This document shows positions 53,825 to 61,834 of a stretch of DNA of 64,000 nucleotides, one piece after another. The DNA is from JANQMX01 sp965247175 (GTDB lineage: Bacteria > Pseudomonadota > Alphaproteobacteria > Kiloniellales > DSM-21159): assembly GCA_965247175.1 (NCBI GenBank), contig OZ252006.1, positions 1,054,001-1,118,000 of the forward strand, written 5' to 3'. A model generated the notes under the pieces. It saw only the letters and a program-made list of their open reading frames with translations. It searched no databases and had not been told where the DNA came from. Made by a program: the position numbers and the translations under genes. Each line of letters starts with the position of its first letter. Position 1 is the stretch's first letter.

Positions 53825-53850
53825 ACCGATTCGACCGGATTCGGACCGAA
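53825..53850. promoter_or_regulatory. Phased ACCGAT/ACCGGAT/ACCGAA repeats upstream of amt
   Basis: ACC cores at 53825, 53834 and 53845 are spaced 9 and 11 bases, resembling the phased arrays at the other island promoters but with ACCG in place of ACCA. It lies just upstream of the perfect inverted repeat. Confidence 0.35.
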
Positions 53851-53904
53851 GTTAAGCAAACTCAGTGAATTTCTGTAAACAACGATGCGCCTGGGGAAAT
53901 ACCA

Positions 53905-53919
53905 CTGGTCCGGGACCAG
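53905..53919. promoter_or_regulatory. CTGGTC-CGG-GACCAG palindrome
   Basis: A perfect 15-base palindrome with 6-bp arms lies in the 355-base gap between the gntR stop and amt. TGGT/ACCA half-sites are typical of FadR-subfamily GntR operators, although the inner spacing (5) is wider than the usual 3. The gap holds no gene. Confidence 0.45.
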
Positions 53920-53979
53920 ACCGCAATTACGCAGTTATTCTATGGACTTAGCGCGGGAAAATAATCCCTCATAGATTAG

Positions 53980-54723
53980 TCAAATCCCGCTCGCGCCCAC
54001 GAGATGGCGATGCGCCAACTCCATGTGCGCGGTGATGCTCTCCACTGCCTTGGCCCGGTCGCGGCGACAAATCGCCTCGTAGAGCGCGCGGTGTTGGCGG
54101 TTGTAGGCACGGATGTTCTCGGACGTCAGGACCTTGTCCTTCATGGCACCCCAGTGCTCGTGAGTGCGAATGCTGTTGATGTGGCGGTAGAGCCAGATCA
54201 TCAGCTTGTTCTTGGTGCACTCGGCGAGACACATGTGGAAGTGCTCGTCGGCCTTGGTGAAAGCGTCGCGGTCGGCGCCGCAGGACTCGAGCTGGGCCAA
54301 GGCCTCGCCGAGCCGCTGCAGGTCGCGGGCCGTGGCGTGCAGCACGGCGCTGGAGGCCATGCGCGGCTCGACCGCCAAGCGCACTTCGATGAGCTCCAAG
54401 GGACTGGTCGCGCCGACGATTTCGCTCTCGCCGAAGGGCGCCTCGTCGAGCAGACGGTAGGAAACGAAGGTGCCGCTGCCGATCTTGCGCGAGACCAGAC
54501 CATCGTCTTCCAACTGGCGCAGCGCTTCACGCACGGTGCTGCGCGAGGCCTGGTAGTGCAGGGCCAGTTCGCGCTCCGCCGGCAGGCGCTCGCCATAGCT
54601 ATAGGCGCTCTCAAGGATCGCCTTGCGCAGCTGGGTCGCGATGGACCCGGCGCCGTTGCTGGCGCGCACCAGGCCTTCGTCCGGCGCGCCGGCCTCCTTG
54701 GGCGTCTCCTTGGTTACAGCCAT
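53980..54723 (-). CDS. FadR-subfamily GntR transcriptional regulator
   Basis: The 247-residue protein has a winged helix N-terminus (IATQLRKAILESAYSYGERLPAERELALHY and ASRSTVREALRQLEDDGLVSRK, residues about 28-85) with a GSGTFV wing, and an all-helical FCD ligand domain (about 110-235) with DAFTKADEHFHMCLAEC and a late ITAHMELAHRHL histidine. FCD domains bind carboxylates or amino acids, often through a metal held by Asp and three His. It is divergent from the second glutamine-synthetase-like operon and upstream of amt, so it is the prime candidate for both. Confidence 0.88.
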   Translation of the reverse strand: MAVTKETPKEAGAPDEGLVRASNGAGSIATQLRKAILESAYSYGERLPAERELALHYQASRSTVREALRQLEDDGLVSRKIGSGTFVSYRLLDEAPFGESEIVGATSPLELIEVRLAVEPRMASSAVLHATARDLQRLGEALAQLESCGADRDAFTKADEHFHMCLAECTKNKLMIWLYRHINSIRTHEHWGAMKDKVLTSENIRAYNRQHRALYEAICRRDRAKAVESITAHMELAHRHLVGASGI

Positions 54724-54798
54724 GCTCGTCTCTGTCCTTACGTGTTCTGCCGCTCGGCGCCTTTGCGCCTCAGGTCCTCACCACCAGATATCTCAATA

Positions 54799-54846
54799 TA
54801 GACCAATTTCAACCATTTCGCCAGTTTATGAAAAATTGGTTTCCAA
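54799..54846. promoter_or_regulatory. TAGACCAATT, phased repeats and TTGG-TTT-CCAA between gntR and the second GS-like operon
   Basis: TAGACCAATT at 54799-54808 is identical to the site upstream of tmoX. CAAT at 54795 and ACCATT at 54812 keep a 10-base period on both sides. TTGGTTTCCAA at 54836-54846 is a small palindrome. The sites lie 76-123 bases upstream of gntR and 140-190 upstream of the GS-like gene. Confidence 0.55.
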
Positions 54847-54986
54847 CCGCTGCGAAGTATGGTGTCATCCGCGCACAAAGGCGGAGCGCTAGGTCGAGGG
54901 ATGTGCGGTGGGTTGCAAGCCTGCCCAACGTGCGGCTTCGGGGCGCATCCAGACAAAGAGCATGATGAACGGGAGACTAAGGACGG

Positions 54987-56465
54987 ATGGCGACCGATCT
55001 CGAAACCTTCGTGAACCAGCCGGGTCGTGACGACCTGGTGAAGCAGGTGCGGGCCAAGATCGACGAGCTTGGCATCGAGTACCTCTATCTGCAGTTCGTT
55101 TCCATCACCGGACGCATCTGCGGCAAGGGCATTCCGGCCGATCACTGGGAATCGGTGGCCGAGAAGGGCTTCCAGCTGGTCTATGGCGCGACCGTCAACC
55201 TCTTCCTCAACCGGCACGGCGAGTACCTCGGCTACGGCCCGCAGGACAAAGAGCTGGTCGGCATCCCCGAGCCCGATACCTTCTGCCAGCTGCCCTGGGA
55301 CAAGCGGGTCGCGCGCGTCTTCTGCACTCTGTTCCGCAACCGCGAAGAGCGGCAGGACCCCGGCGCCTATCTGACCGCCGACTGCCGCGGCAACCTGCGG
55401 CGCATCCATGACGCGTTCAAGCAGGAGCACGGCGGCCTGCATCTGAGGGCCGGCACCGAGCCGGAGATGATGTGGCTGAAGCGGGGCGAGGACGGCAAGC
55501 CGGACGGCGGCTTCTCCAACCCCTACTGCTATCACATCGATCAGTTCGAGAGCCTGCGCCCGGTCTACATGAAGGTGATCGACTACTGTCGGGCCATGGG
55601 CCTCGACATGATCCAGGGCGACCACGAGGACGCGCCGGGCCAGCTCGAGCTCAACTTCACCTTCGACGATCCCATGCGCAACTCGGATCGCCTGACCACC
55701 TACCGGCAGATCTGCGCCCAGGTCGCGCGTGAGTTCAACCTCATCGCCTGCTTCATGTCGAAGCCCTTCATGGGCGTCTCCGCCTCGGGCTGCCACCACA
55801 ACATCTCCTTCTGGCGCGGCGGCGAAGAGGGGCTGAAGCTGCTTGGTCAGCAGCGCGACAATCTGCCCGCCATGCCCGGCTGCTTCACCTATCTGTCGGG
55901 CGGCGAGAACACCTTCATGCCGGACACCGACGACCCGCAGATGCCGGGCAAGGTGGGGCTGCAGGTGGTCGGCGGCATCGTCGAGCACTTGGGTGCTTTG
56001 ACCGCCATCGGCTGCTCGACCGTGAACTCCTACCGCCGGCTGTGGGACACCGGCTTCTGGGCGCCGGTCTTCGCCGACTGGGGCTACCAGAACCGCACCA
56101 CGGGCCTGCGCATCTCGGCGCCGGGACGCTTCGAGTACCGTGCCGTGGACTCCATGGTGAACCCCTACCTGATGGGCGCCGCGATCATCAAAGCGGCCGA
56201 CGACGGCATCAAGCGCGACATCGACCCGGGACCGCCGGAGGACCGCAACATCTACCAGGCCATGGAGGCCGGCAAAGAGGTGCGGCGCCTGCCCATGACC
56301 CTGGGCGATGCCCTGGCGGCCCTGTCAAAGGACGAGGTCATCAAGGGCGCCATGCCGGGCGAGATGTACCGGCTCTACGACGAATACAAACGCGACGAGT
56401 GGGAGCGCTTCCTGCACACCACGACAGAGTGGGATCTGGAGACCTATCTCGACTGCCTGCCCTAG
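54987..56465 (+). CDS. Glutamine synthetase-family ligase, second (diverged) set
   Basis: The 492-residue protein has the glutamine synthetase fold but is clearly different from the GmaS encoded at 46.9 kb. Comparable motifs are GDHEDAPGQLELNF near residue 213, SASGCHHNISFW near residue 265, CSTVNSYRRLW near residue 343 and APGRFEYRAVDSMVNPYL near residue 380. In the last one SMVNPYL replaces the usual (S/A)ANPYL, and the GCHAH of GmaS is GCHHN. The substrate is therefore likely an amine other than ammonia. The genes behind it copy the mgsABC order, so its product is probably a gamma-glutamylamide passed to them. Candidates are dimethylamine, another alkylamine or an amino alcohol; the sequence does not decide. 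Confidence 0.82.
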   Translation: MATDLETFVNQPGRDDLVKQVRAKIDELGIEYLYLQFVSITGRICGKGIPADHWESVAEKGFQLVYGATVNLFLNRHGEYLGYGPQDKELVGIPEPDTFCQLPWDKRVARVFCTLFRNREERQDPGAYLTADCRGNLRRIHDAFKQEHGGLHLRAGTEPEMMWLKRGEDGKPDGGFSNPYCYHIDQFESLRPVYMKVIDYCRAMGLDMIQGDHEDAPGQLELNFTFDDPMRNSDRLTTYRQICAQVAREFNLIACFMSKPFMGVSASGCHHNISFWRGGEEGLKLLGQQRDNLPAMPGCFTYLSGGENTFMPDTDDPQMPGKVGLQVVGGIVEHLGALTAIGCSTVNSYRRLWDTGFWAPVFADWGYQNRTTGLRISAPGRFEYRAVDSMVNPYLMGAAIIKAADDGIKRDIDPGPPEDRNIYQAMEAGKEVRRLPMTLGDALAALSKDEVIKGAMPGEMYRLYDEYKRDEWERFLHTTTEWDLETYLDCLP

Positions 56466-56548
56466 GCACGGGGTCGAGAGAGAACGCAATCGGCCCGCCG
56501 CTCCCAGAGAGGGCGGGGGCCAGCCCTTAGAGAAGGAGAGAGCAAGGC

Positions 56549-57484
56549 ATGTGTGGAATCGCTGGGCTCATTCATCGAGGCAAGTCCTCGAACGTGGGCG
56601 CCGAAATGACCGCGATGCTGCAGGCACTGAAGCACCGGGGACCGGACTCCACCGGCTTCGCCGTTTACGGCGAACCGAAGACAGGTCTCTTCGTCATGCG
56701 CTTCAAGCTGGCCGAGCAGGAAGACCTGGCGCAAGGCTTCGCCATCCATCAGCAGCTGCGTGATCGCAAGGCCGAGGTCGACCGGCGCATCGAAAGCTCG
56801 GGCGCCAAGATCCACGATTCGGAGCAGGCGACTGAATACGCCTTCCGCTACCACCTTCAGTTCGACGGCGACATGCGCCGGCTGGCCGACTACATCGAGG
56901 ATGTAGAGGGGGTCGAGATCCTCTCGCTCGGCCACGGCTTGGAGCTGATCAAGGACCTGGGCGACGCCGACGTTGTTTCGGGCCAATACGGGCTGAAGCA
57001 GTTCGACGGCACCCATGCCATCGGCCACACCCGCATGGCGACCGAGTCCGCCGTCGACATCCGCTCGGCGCATCCTTACTGGGCCTACCCCTACAACGAC
57101 ATCTCGGTCGTGCATAACGGGCAGATCACCAACTACTGGAACAAGCGGCGCGATCTCGAGCGGCGCGGCCACCGCTTCGTGTCGTCCTGCGACTCGGAGC
57201 TGCTGGCGGTCTACACCGCCGACAAGCTCGAGTCCGGCCACAGCCTCGAAGACTCGCTGCACCAGGCGATCGAGGAGATCGACGGCGTCTTCACCTACCT
57301 GGTGGCGACCCGGGACGAGCTCGGCATGGCCAAGGACGTGATGGCCGCCAAGCCGATGGTGCTCTACGAGGGCGACGACATCGTCGCGCTGGCCTCAGAA
57401 GAGATCGCCATCCGCACGCTCTTCCCGCAAGAGATCGACACCTTCGACCCCTACGAAGGGGAGGTTCGGGTATGGAAAGCGTAA
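56549..57484 (+). CDS. Class II glutamine amidotransferase, second (MgsA-like) set
   Basis: The 311-residue protein has Cys2 in MCGIAGLIHRG as nucleophile, KHRGPDSTGFAV, GHTRMATESAV near residue 155, VVHNGQITNYWNKR near residue 188 and VSSCDSELLAVY near residue 212. It keeps all amidotransferase motifs but differs through its middle from the first set's MgsA. It starts 83 bases after the ligase gene with AGAAGGAGAGAG upstream, and overlaps the next gene by 13 bases. It probably releases the amine from the gamma-glutamylamide made by the upstream ligase. Confidence 0.87.
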   Translation: MCGIAGLIHRGKSSNVGAEMTAMLQALKHRGPDSTGFAVYGEPKTGLFVMRFKLAEQEDLAQGFAIHQQLRDRKAEVDRRIESSGAKIHDSEQATEYAFRYHLQFDGDMRRLADYIEDVEGVEILSLGHGLELIKDLGDADVVSGQYGLKQFDGTHAIGHTRMATESAVDIRSAHPYWAYPYNDISVVHNGQITNYWNKRRDLERRGHRFVSSCDSELLAVYTADKLESGHSLEDSLHQAIEEIDGVFTYLVATRDELGMAKDVMAAKPMVLYEGDDIVALASEEIAIRTLFPQEIDTFDPYEGEVRVWKA

Positions 57485-58320
57485 TGGAACAGGAGTCCCG
57501 CTCCCATGAAATGGGGCTGCACACCGAGCAGCTCCGGGGGCGCACCCAGCAGGTCTTCTTCACGCCGGACGAAGAGGCGAACTTCGTCTATCCCGACGCG
57601 CCGGACGTGGACTTCAACAAGCGGGCCGAGTTCGACGCCGCCGAGATGACCACCAACGAGGTCAATCTCAAAATCCGCGAGCTGATGGAGCAGGGCCACG
57701 GCACCATCGTCATCAAGAATCCGATGGCTCGGCATTCGCTCGGTGTCGGCATCCTGAACCGGCTCAACCTCTACTTCGAGGGCAGCCTGGGTTATTTCGG
57801 CGTCGGCCTGATCGACGGCCCCAACGTGCGCATCTCGGGCCGCGTCGGCTGGTCCTGTGCCGAGAACATGATGGCCGGGACGGTGATCATCGAGAAGAAC
57901 GCCGGCTCCACCTTCGGCGCAGCCATTCGCGGCGGCGATCTGGTCTGTAAAGGCCATGTCGGCGCCCGCACCGGCATCGACATGAAGGGCGGCACCATCC
58001 TGGTCGGCGGCGACACCGGCGCCTTCTCGGGCTTCATGATGCAGCGCGGCCGCATGGTCGTCTGCGGCAATGCCAGCCACAACCTCGGCGACTCCATGTA
58101 CGACGGAACGATCTTCGTCGGCGGCGAGGTGAAGTCGCTTGGCGTCGACTGCGTGCCGGGCGAGCTGACCGAGCTGGACAAGGCCTGGCTGACCCGCAAG
58201 CTCAAGCAATACGACCTCTTGCCGGACAAGGGCGTTGACCACTTTTCCAAGTACGTCGCCGGCAAGCAGCTCTGGAACTACGACAATCTGGAGCCGACCG
58301 AGAAGAAGCTCATCCTGTAA
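57472..58320 (+). CDS. GXGXG-domain protein, second (MgsB-like) set
   Basis: The start at 57472 has GGGGAGG upstream; an ATG at 57484 that overlaps the previous stop (TAATG) is the alternative. The 282-residue protein has the glutamate-synthase GXGXG beta-helix from about residue 100 on (GRVGWSCAENMMAGTVIIEKN, GGTILVGGDTGAFSGFMMQRG, GNASHNLGDSMYDGTIFVGG). An extra N-terminal section of about 60 residues (QQVFFTPDEEANFVYPDAPD) is absent from the first set's MgsB. It should bridge the amidotransferase and FMN subunits. Confidence 0.87.
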   Translation: MESVMEQESRSHEMGLHTEQLRGRTQQVFFTPDEEANFVYPDAPDVDFNKRAEFDAAEMTTNEVNLKIRELMEQGHGTIVIKNPMARHSLGVGILNRLNLYFEGSLGYFGVGLIDGPNVRISGRVGWSCAENMMAGTVIIEKNAGSTFGAAIRGGDLVCKGHVGARTGIDMKGGTILVGGDTGAFSGFMMQRGRMVVCGNASHNLGDSMYDGTIFVGGEVKSLGVDCVPGELTELDKAWLTRKLKQYDLLPDKGVDHFSKYVAGKQLWNYDNLEPTEKKLIL

Positions 58321-58377
58321 CGACCGGACGGCTTGCAACAGCCCAACGAACGGACGGTATTCTAGGAGATTCGATCC

Positions 58378-59760
58378 ATGGCGATCAGCGAACAGCCCCT
58401 GCCCAAGCAGGAACCGCAAGCCAAGAGCCCGAAGCGGGACCGCTACAATCTTGGTCAGTCCTTCATGTTCCCCCCGCATGTCATCGACGACATCCACATC
58501 AAGTCGGAGCTTGGCCGCTACCGCATGCGGGGCTTCTCGCTGTTCAAGAAAATCCCGACCTGGGACGACTTGACCTTCCTGCCCGGCACGCTGACGCGCT
58601 TCGTCATCGAGGGCTATCGCGAGAAATGCCTGACCAAGACGGTGCTCGGCCCGCGCGCCAAGCGCCCGCTGGTGCTCGACATCCCGGTCTACATCACCGG
58701 GATGTCCTTCGGCGCCCTGTCCTACGAAGCGAAGACGGCGCTGGCGCGCGGCGCCACCATGGCCGGCACGGCGACCTGCTCGGGCGAGGGCGGCATGATC
58801 CCGGACGAGCGGCGCTATAGCTCCAAGTGGTACTATCAGTGCATCCAGTCGCGCTACGGCTTCAATCCGCATCACCTGCGGCTGGCCGACGCCGTCGAGT
58901 TCTTCATCGGCCAGGGCTGCAAGGTCGGCCTGGGCGGCCACTTGATGGGCCAGAAGGTCACCGACCAGGTGGCCGAGATGCGCTCGCTGCCGGCCGGCAT
59001 CGATCAGCGCTCGCCGGCTCGTCACCCGGACTGGCTCGGCCCCGATGACCTCGCGCTGAAGATTGAAGAGGTGCGGGAAGCGACCAACTGGGAGATCCCC
59101 ATCCAGCTCAAGCTGGGCGCGGCCCGCGTTTTCGACGACGTGCGCATGGCGGCCAAGACCGACCCGGACGTCATCTACATCGACGGCATGGAGGGTGGCA
59201 CCGGCGCCGGCCCGCATCTGGCGACCGAAGAGACCGGCGTCCCCGGCATCGCGGCTATCCGCCAGGCCCGCCGGGCGATCGACGAGGTCGGCAAGACCGG
59301 CGAGATCTCCCTGGTCTATGCCGGTGGCATCCGCAACGGCGGCGATATCGCCAAGGCCTTGGCCTTGGGCGCCGACGCCGTCGCCATCGGGCACTCCTCG
59401 CTGATGGCCTTGAACTGCAACAAGGACATCCCTGAGGCCAACTTCGAAGAGGAAATGGGCGTCGAGGCAGGCTACTGCTACCACTGCCACACCGGGCGCT
59501 GCCCGGTCGGCGTGGCGACCCAGGACCCCAAGCTGCGCGCCCGGCTCGACCCGGACGAGGCGGCGGAGCGGGTCTACAACTTCCTCCACTGCCTCGCCAT
59601 CGAGTGCCAGATGATGGCCCGCGCCTGCGGCAAGACCAACGTCCACTCGCTGGAGCCGGAAGACCTGGCGGCCCTGTCGATGGAGGCCTCGGCCATGGCC
59701 GGCGTGCCACTGGCGGGCACCGACTACACCGTCGGCGTCGAGGACTACCACCACCTTTAG
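58378..59760 (+). CDS. FMN-binding glutamate synthase-domain protein with Cys cluster, second (MgsC-like) set
   Basis: The 460-residue protein has the FMN barrel of glutamate synthase: VYITGMSFGALSYEAKTALARGA near residue 102, ATCSGEGGMIPDERR, GQGCKVGLGGHLMG, IYIDGMEGGTGAGPH and LVYAGGIRNGGDIAKALALGAD near residue 310. Unlike the MgsC of the first set, it keeps three cysteines (C367, C370, C375 in CYHCHTGRCPVG) where glutamate synthases bind a 3Fe-4S cluster, so it may take electrons differently. It lies 57 bases after the GXGXG gene. Confidence 0.87.
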   Translation: MAISEQPLPKQEPQAKSPKRDRYNLGQSFMFPPHVIDDIHIKSELGRYRMRGFSLFKKIPTWDDLTFLPGTLTRFVIEGYREKCLTKTVLGPRAKRPLVLDIPVYITGMSFGALSYEAKTALARGATMAGTATCSGEGGMIPDERRYSSKWYYQCIQSRYGFNPHHLRLADAVEFFIGQGCKVGLGGHLMGQKVTDQVAEMRSLPAGIDQRSPARHPDWLGPDDLALKIEEVREATNWEIPIQLKLGAARVFDDVRMAAKTDPDVIYIDGMEGGTGAGPHLATEETGVPGIAAIRQARRAIDEVGKTGEISLVYAGGIRNGGDIAKALALGADAVAIGHSSLMALNCNKDIPEANFEEEMGVEAGYCYHCHTGRCPVGVATQDPKLRARLDPDEAAERVYNFLHCLAIECQMMARACGKTNVHSLEPEDLAALSMEASAMAGVPLAGTDYTVGVEDYHHL

Positions 59761-59823
59761 GAGATCGCGATAGCGGCCGGCGGTCCCGCCGGTCCGTCCG
59801 CGAGACGAACGAGAGGTTCAGAT

Positions 59824-60237
59824 ATGGCTGGAAAAGGCGGCTATAAAGGTACGGAAATCAAGGATGTCGATCAGTTCATCACAGGCGATGGACTGGACTC
59901 GGCCCGTGAGAAGGAAATCGGCCAGCACATCGGCTACCGCTATGACGTCAACCTGCTGCCGGACTACGAGCGGGTGACGCCCTTCCTGAAGGAATACATG
60001 GAGCGGATGGGCTGGGACGACCTCAACTGGCTCGAGGACGTTCACATGGGCTACGAGGAAGGCCGCCCGGCCGTCTTCGACCGCAACATCAACGGCTGGG
60101 TGACGGTGCCCGAGGACATGGCGCTGCCGGACAATCAGCAGGATCGCGACATGCTGGCGCGCGAGCTGCTGATCAAGTTCCAGATGTCCACCCGCCACCC
60201 GCTGGTGCAGCTCAACAAAGCCTATCGCAAGTTCTGA
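59824..60237 (+). CDS. Unrecognised 137-residue protein closing the second GS/MGS-like operon
   Basis: The protein starts 63 bases after the FMN subunit gene with GAGAGG upstream and ends just before a terminator, so it is the fifth gene of the operon. It is soluble and acidic, rich in aromatic residues, with no signal peptide or metal motif. A central part reads YERVTPFLKEYMERMGWDDLNWLEDVHMGYEEG (in pieces around residues 50-80), followed by VPEDMALPDNQQDRDMLARELLIKFQMS. I know no family for it. It could be a small subunit or a stabiliser of the complex. Codon use matches its neighbours. Confidence 0.7.
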   Translation: MAGKGGYKGTEIKDVDQFITGDGLDSAREKEIGQHIGYRYDVNLLPDYERVTPFLKEYMERMGWDDLNWLEDVHMGYEEGRPAVFDRNINGWVTVPEDMALPDNQQDRDMLARELLIKFQMSTRHPLVQLNKAYRKF

Positions 60238-60269
60238 GTACCAACGCCTTGCGCAATTGTGGCTCTAAG

Positions 60270-60301
60270 CGCCGCGTCGGGTCGCCGGCGCGGCGTTTTT
60301 T
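60270..60301 (+). terminator. Rho-independent terminator of the second GS/MGS-like operon
   Basis: CGCCGCG at 60270-60276 pairs with CGCGGCG at 60289-60295, followed by six T's (60296-60301). The T-tract runs into the stop codon of the convergent gene at 60300. Confidence 0.8.
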
Positions 60302-60896
60302 ATGCGACAGGCGGCTCCGCCACCGCGTGAGACCAGTCCGGATGGAAGGCGAGCACCTGGACGCCACCCGGCAGGTTTGGGTTGAACAGCGCATTGTGCC
60401 AATAGGTGGCCTGGTAGAGCTCATCCTCCTGCGGCAGCAGGCGCGCATCGCAGGGCAGGCTATAGGACTGGGAGAATTGGCTGAAGCGCAAGAGACAGCG
60501 GCCGGCGAAGAGCAGGTCCTTCACTGCCTGGGACTCCGGCCCGAAGAGCGCCGTGAGCGCTGGCGTGAACTCCCGCGCCCGCTGATAGTAGGCGCCCTGC
60601 AGGTGCTTGAGCGCGCTGTCCAGACGCTCCTTGGGATCCTGCGTCTTTTTGGCCATGTGGCGGAACAGCGCCGCCGTCTCGTCGAGCGGCCGGCGGCTGA
60701 TCAGCACGGTGATCTGTCCGAGCACACGGTTTTGCTCCGGCAGGCTGATCTCCGGGCGCATGCCCTCGCTCGGCCGGCCGCCTCCATCGCGCATGGCGAT
60801 CTGCCGGATACGGCACTGCCAGCCGAAGAAGGCATCGGCCATGCGGCCCTGCGCCGCCTCGGTCAAGATCACCGTCGCGCTCTGCTCGTTGCTCAT
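60300..60896 (-). CDS. Unrecognised 198-residue soluble protein
   Basis: The frame is complete and in ordinary codon use. The protein is soluble, with alternating helices (LDETAALFRHMAKKTQDPKERLDSALKHLQ near residues 90-120) and a conserved-looking C-terminal part (QEDELYQATYWHNALFNPNLPGG). No signal, membrane segment or known active-site motif is visible. It is divergent from the EamA transporter gene, 65 bases apart. I do not recognise a family. Confidence 0.65.
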   Translation of the reverse strand: MSNEQSATVILTEAAQGRMADAFFGWQCRIRQIAMRDGGGRPSEGMRPEISLPEQNRVLGQITVLISRRPLDETAALFRHMAKKTQDPKERLDSALKHLQGAYYQRAREFTPALTALFGPESQAVKDLLFAGRCLLRFSQFSQSYSLPCDARLLPQEDELYQATYWHNALFNPNLPGGVQVLAFHPDWSHAVAEPPVA

Positions 60897-60961
60897 TGCT
60901 CACTCTCACTCGTCATGCTCTGCACTCCGCAACATGGCAGCGGCCCGGTCAAGCAACAGCC

Positions 60962-61828
60962 ATGAATCCGGCACTCGGCGGTCTCGTGACGGCAACGGCC
61001 TGGGGCACGGCCGACTTCATCGCCCACTACACCGGCCGCAGCCTGGGCCATGTGACGGCGCTCTTTGGCATGACGCTGATCAGCGGGCTGGCCTTCGTGG
61101 TGCTGGTCCTTGTTCAGGGCGATGCCCTGGTCTGGAGCTGGGACGGCATCTGGGCGCTGCTGCTCGGCGCCTGCGGCATCCTCTTCGGCACCATGTTCCT
61201 CTATTGGGGCTTGGCGCGCGGGCCGGTCGCCGTCGCGGGGCCCATCGTCAGCGCTTATCCGGCCATCAACCTGGCGCTCGCCGTGGCGCAGGGCAAGGTG
61301 CCGGAAGCCGTCGAGTGGCTGGCCATGCTCGCCGTCATGGGCGGCGTCTCCCTGGTCGCCTGGGCGGCCGGCCGCCCCATCGAGAAGGCGCGCTACAGCC
61401 GTGCGCATGTCCGCATCACCGTCCTGGTGTCGCTCGCCGGCGCGGTGGGCTTCGCCCTTGGCATTGTCGGCGCGCAGGAAGCGGCCAAGAGCTACGGCGA
61501 GCTGCAGACGGTCATGTCCATGCGGCTGATCGGAATCCTGCTGCTGGCGATCTATTTCTTCCTATACCTGCGGCGCGCGCCGGCCATACCGGGACGCTGG
61601 TGGCCGGTCCTCACGTTGCAGGGCATGCTCGACGGCGGCGCCTACGTTGCTCTGCTCTACGGCAGCCGAGGAGAGGACGCGGTTCATGCGGTGGTGATCG
61701 CTTCGACCTTCAGCGCCATCACAGCGCTCCTGGCCCGCTTCATTCTCAAAGAGCCGATGAACTGGCTGCAGTGGGTCGGCATCGGGGTGATCGTCGGCGG
61801 CGTCGCCACCTTGTCAGCTTATGGGTGA
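60962..61828 (+). CDS. EamA/DMT-superfamily transporter
   Basis: The ATG at 60962 gives 288 residues with ten hydrophobic helices in two EamA-like halves. The first half begins GLVTATAWGTADFIAHYTGR and includes YWGLARGPVAVAGPIVSAYPAINLALAV near residue 85. The second half ends LLARFILKEPMNWLQWVGIGVIVGGVATL, the usual close of the family. Such proteins exchange metabolites across the inner membrane. The substrate is unknown. The next gene starts six bases after its stop, so the pair is co-transcribed. Confidence 0.88.
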   Translation: MNPALGGLVTATAWGTADFIAHYTGRSLGHVTALFGMTLISGLAFVVLVLVQGDALVWSWDGIWALLLGACGILFGTMFLYWGLARGPVAVAGPIVSAYPAINLALAVAQGKVPEAVEWLAMLAVMGGVSLVAWAAGRPIEKARYSRAHVRITVLVSLAGAVGFALGIVGAQEAAKSYGELQTVMSMRLIGILLLAIYFFLYLRRAPAIPGRWWPVLTLQGMLDGGAYVALLYGSRGEDAVHAVVIASTFSAITALLARFILKEPMNWLQWVGIGVIVGGVATLSAYG

Positions 61829-61834
61829 GGGAAG

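Noticed and set aside
57451..59754. A 767-residue open frame on the minus strand
   Set aside because: It is the antisense shadow of the GXGXG and FMN subunit genes, whose motifs are unambiguous.
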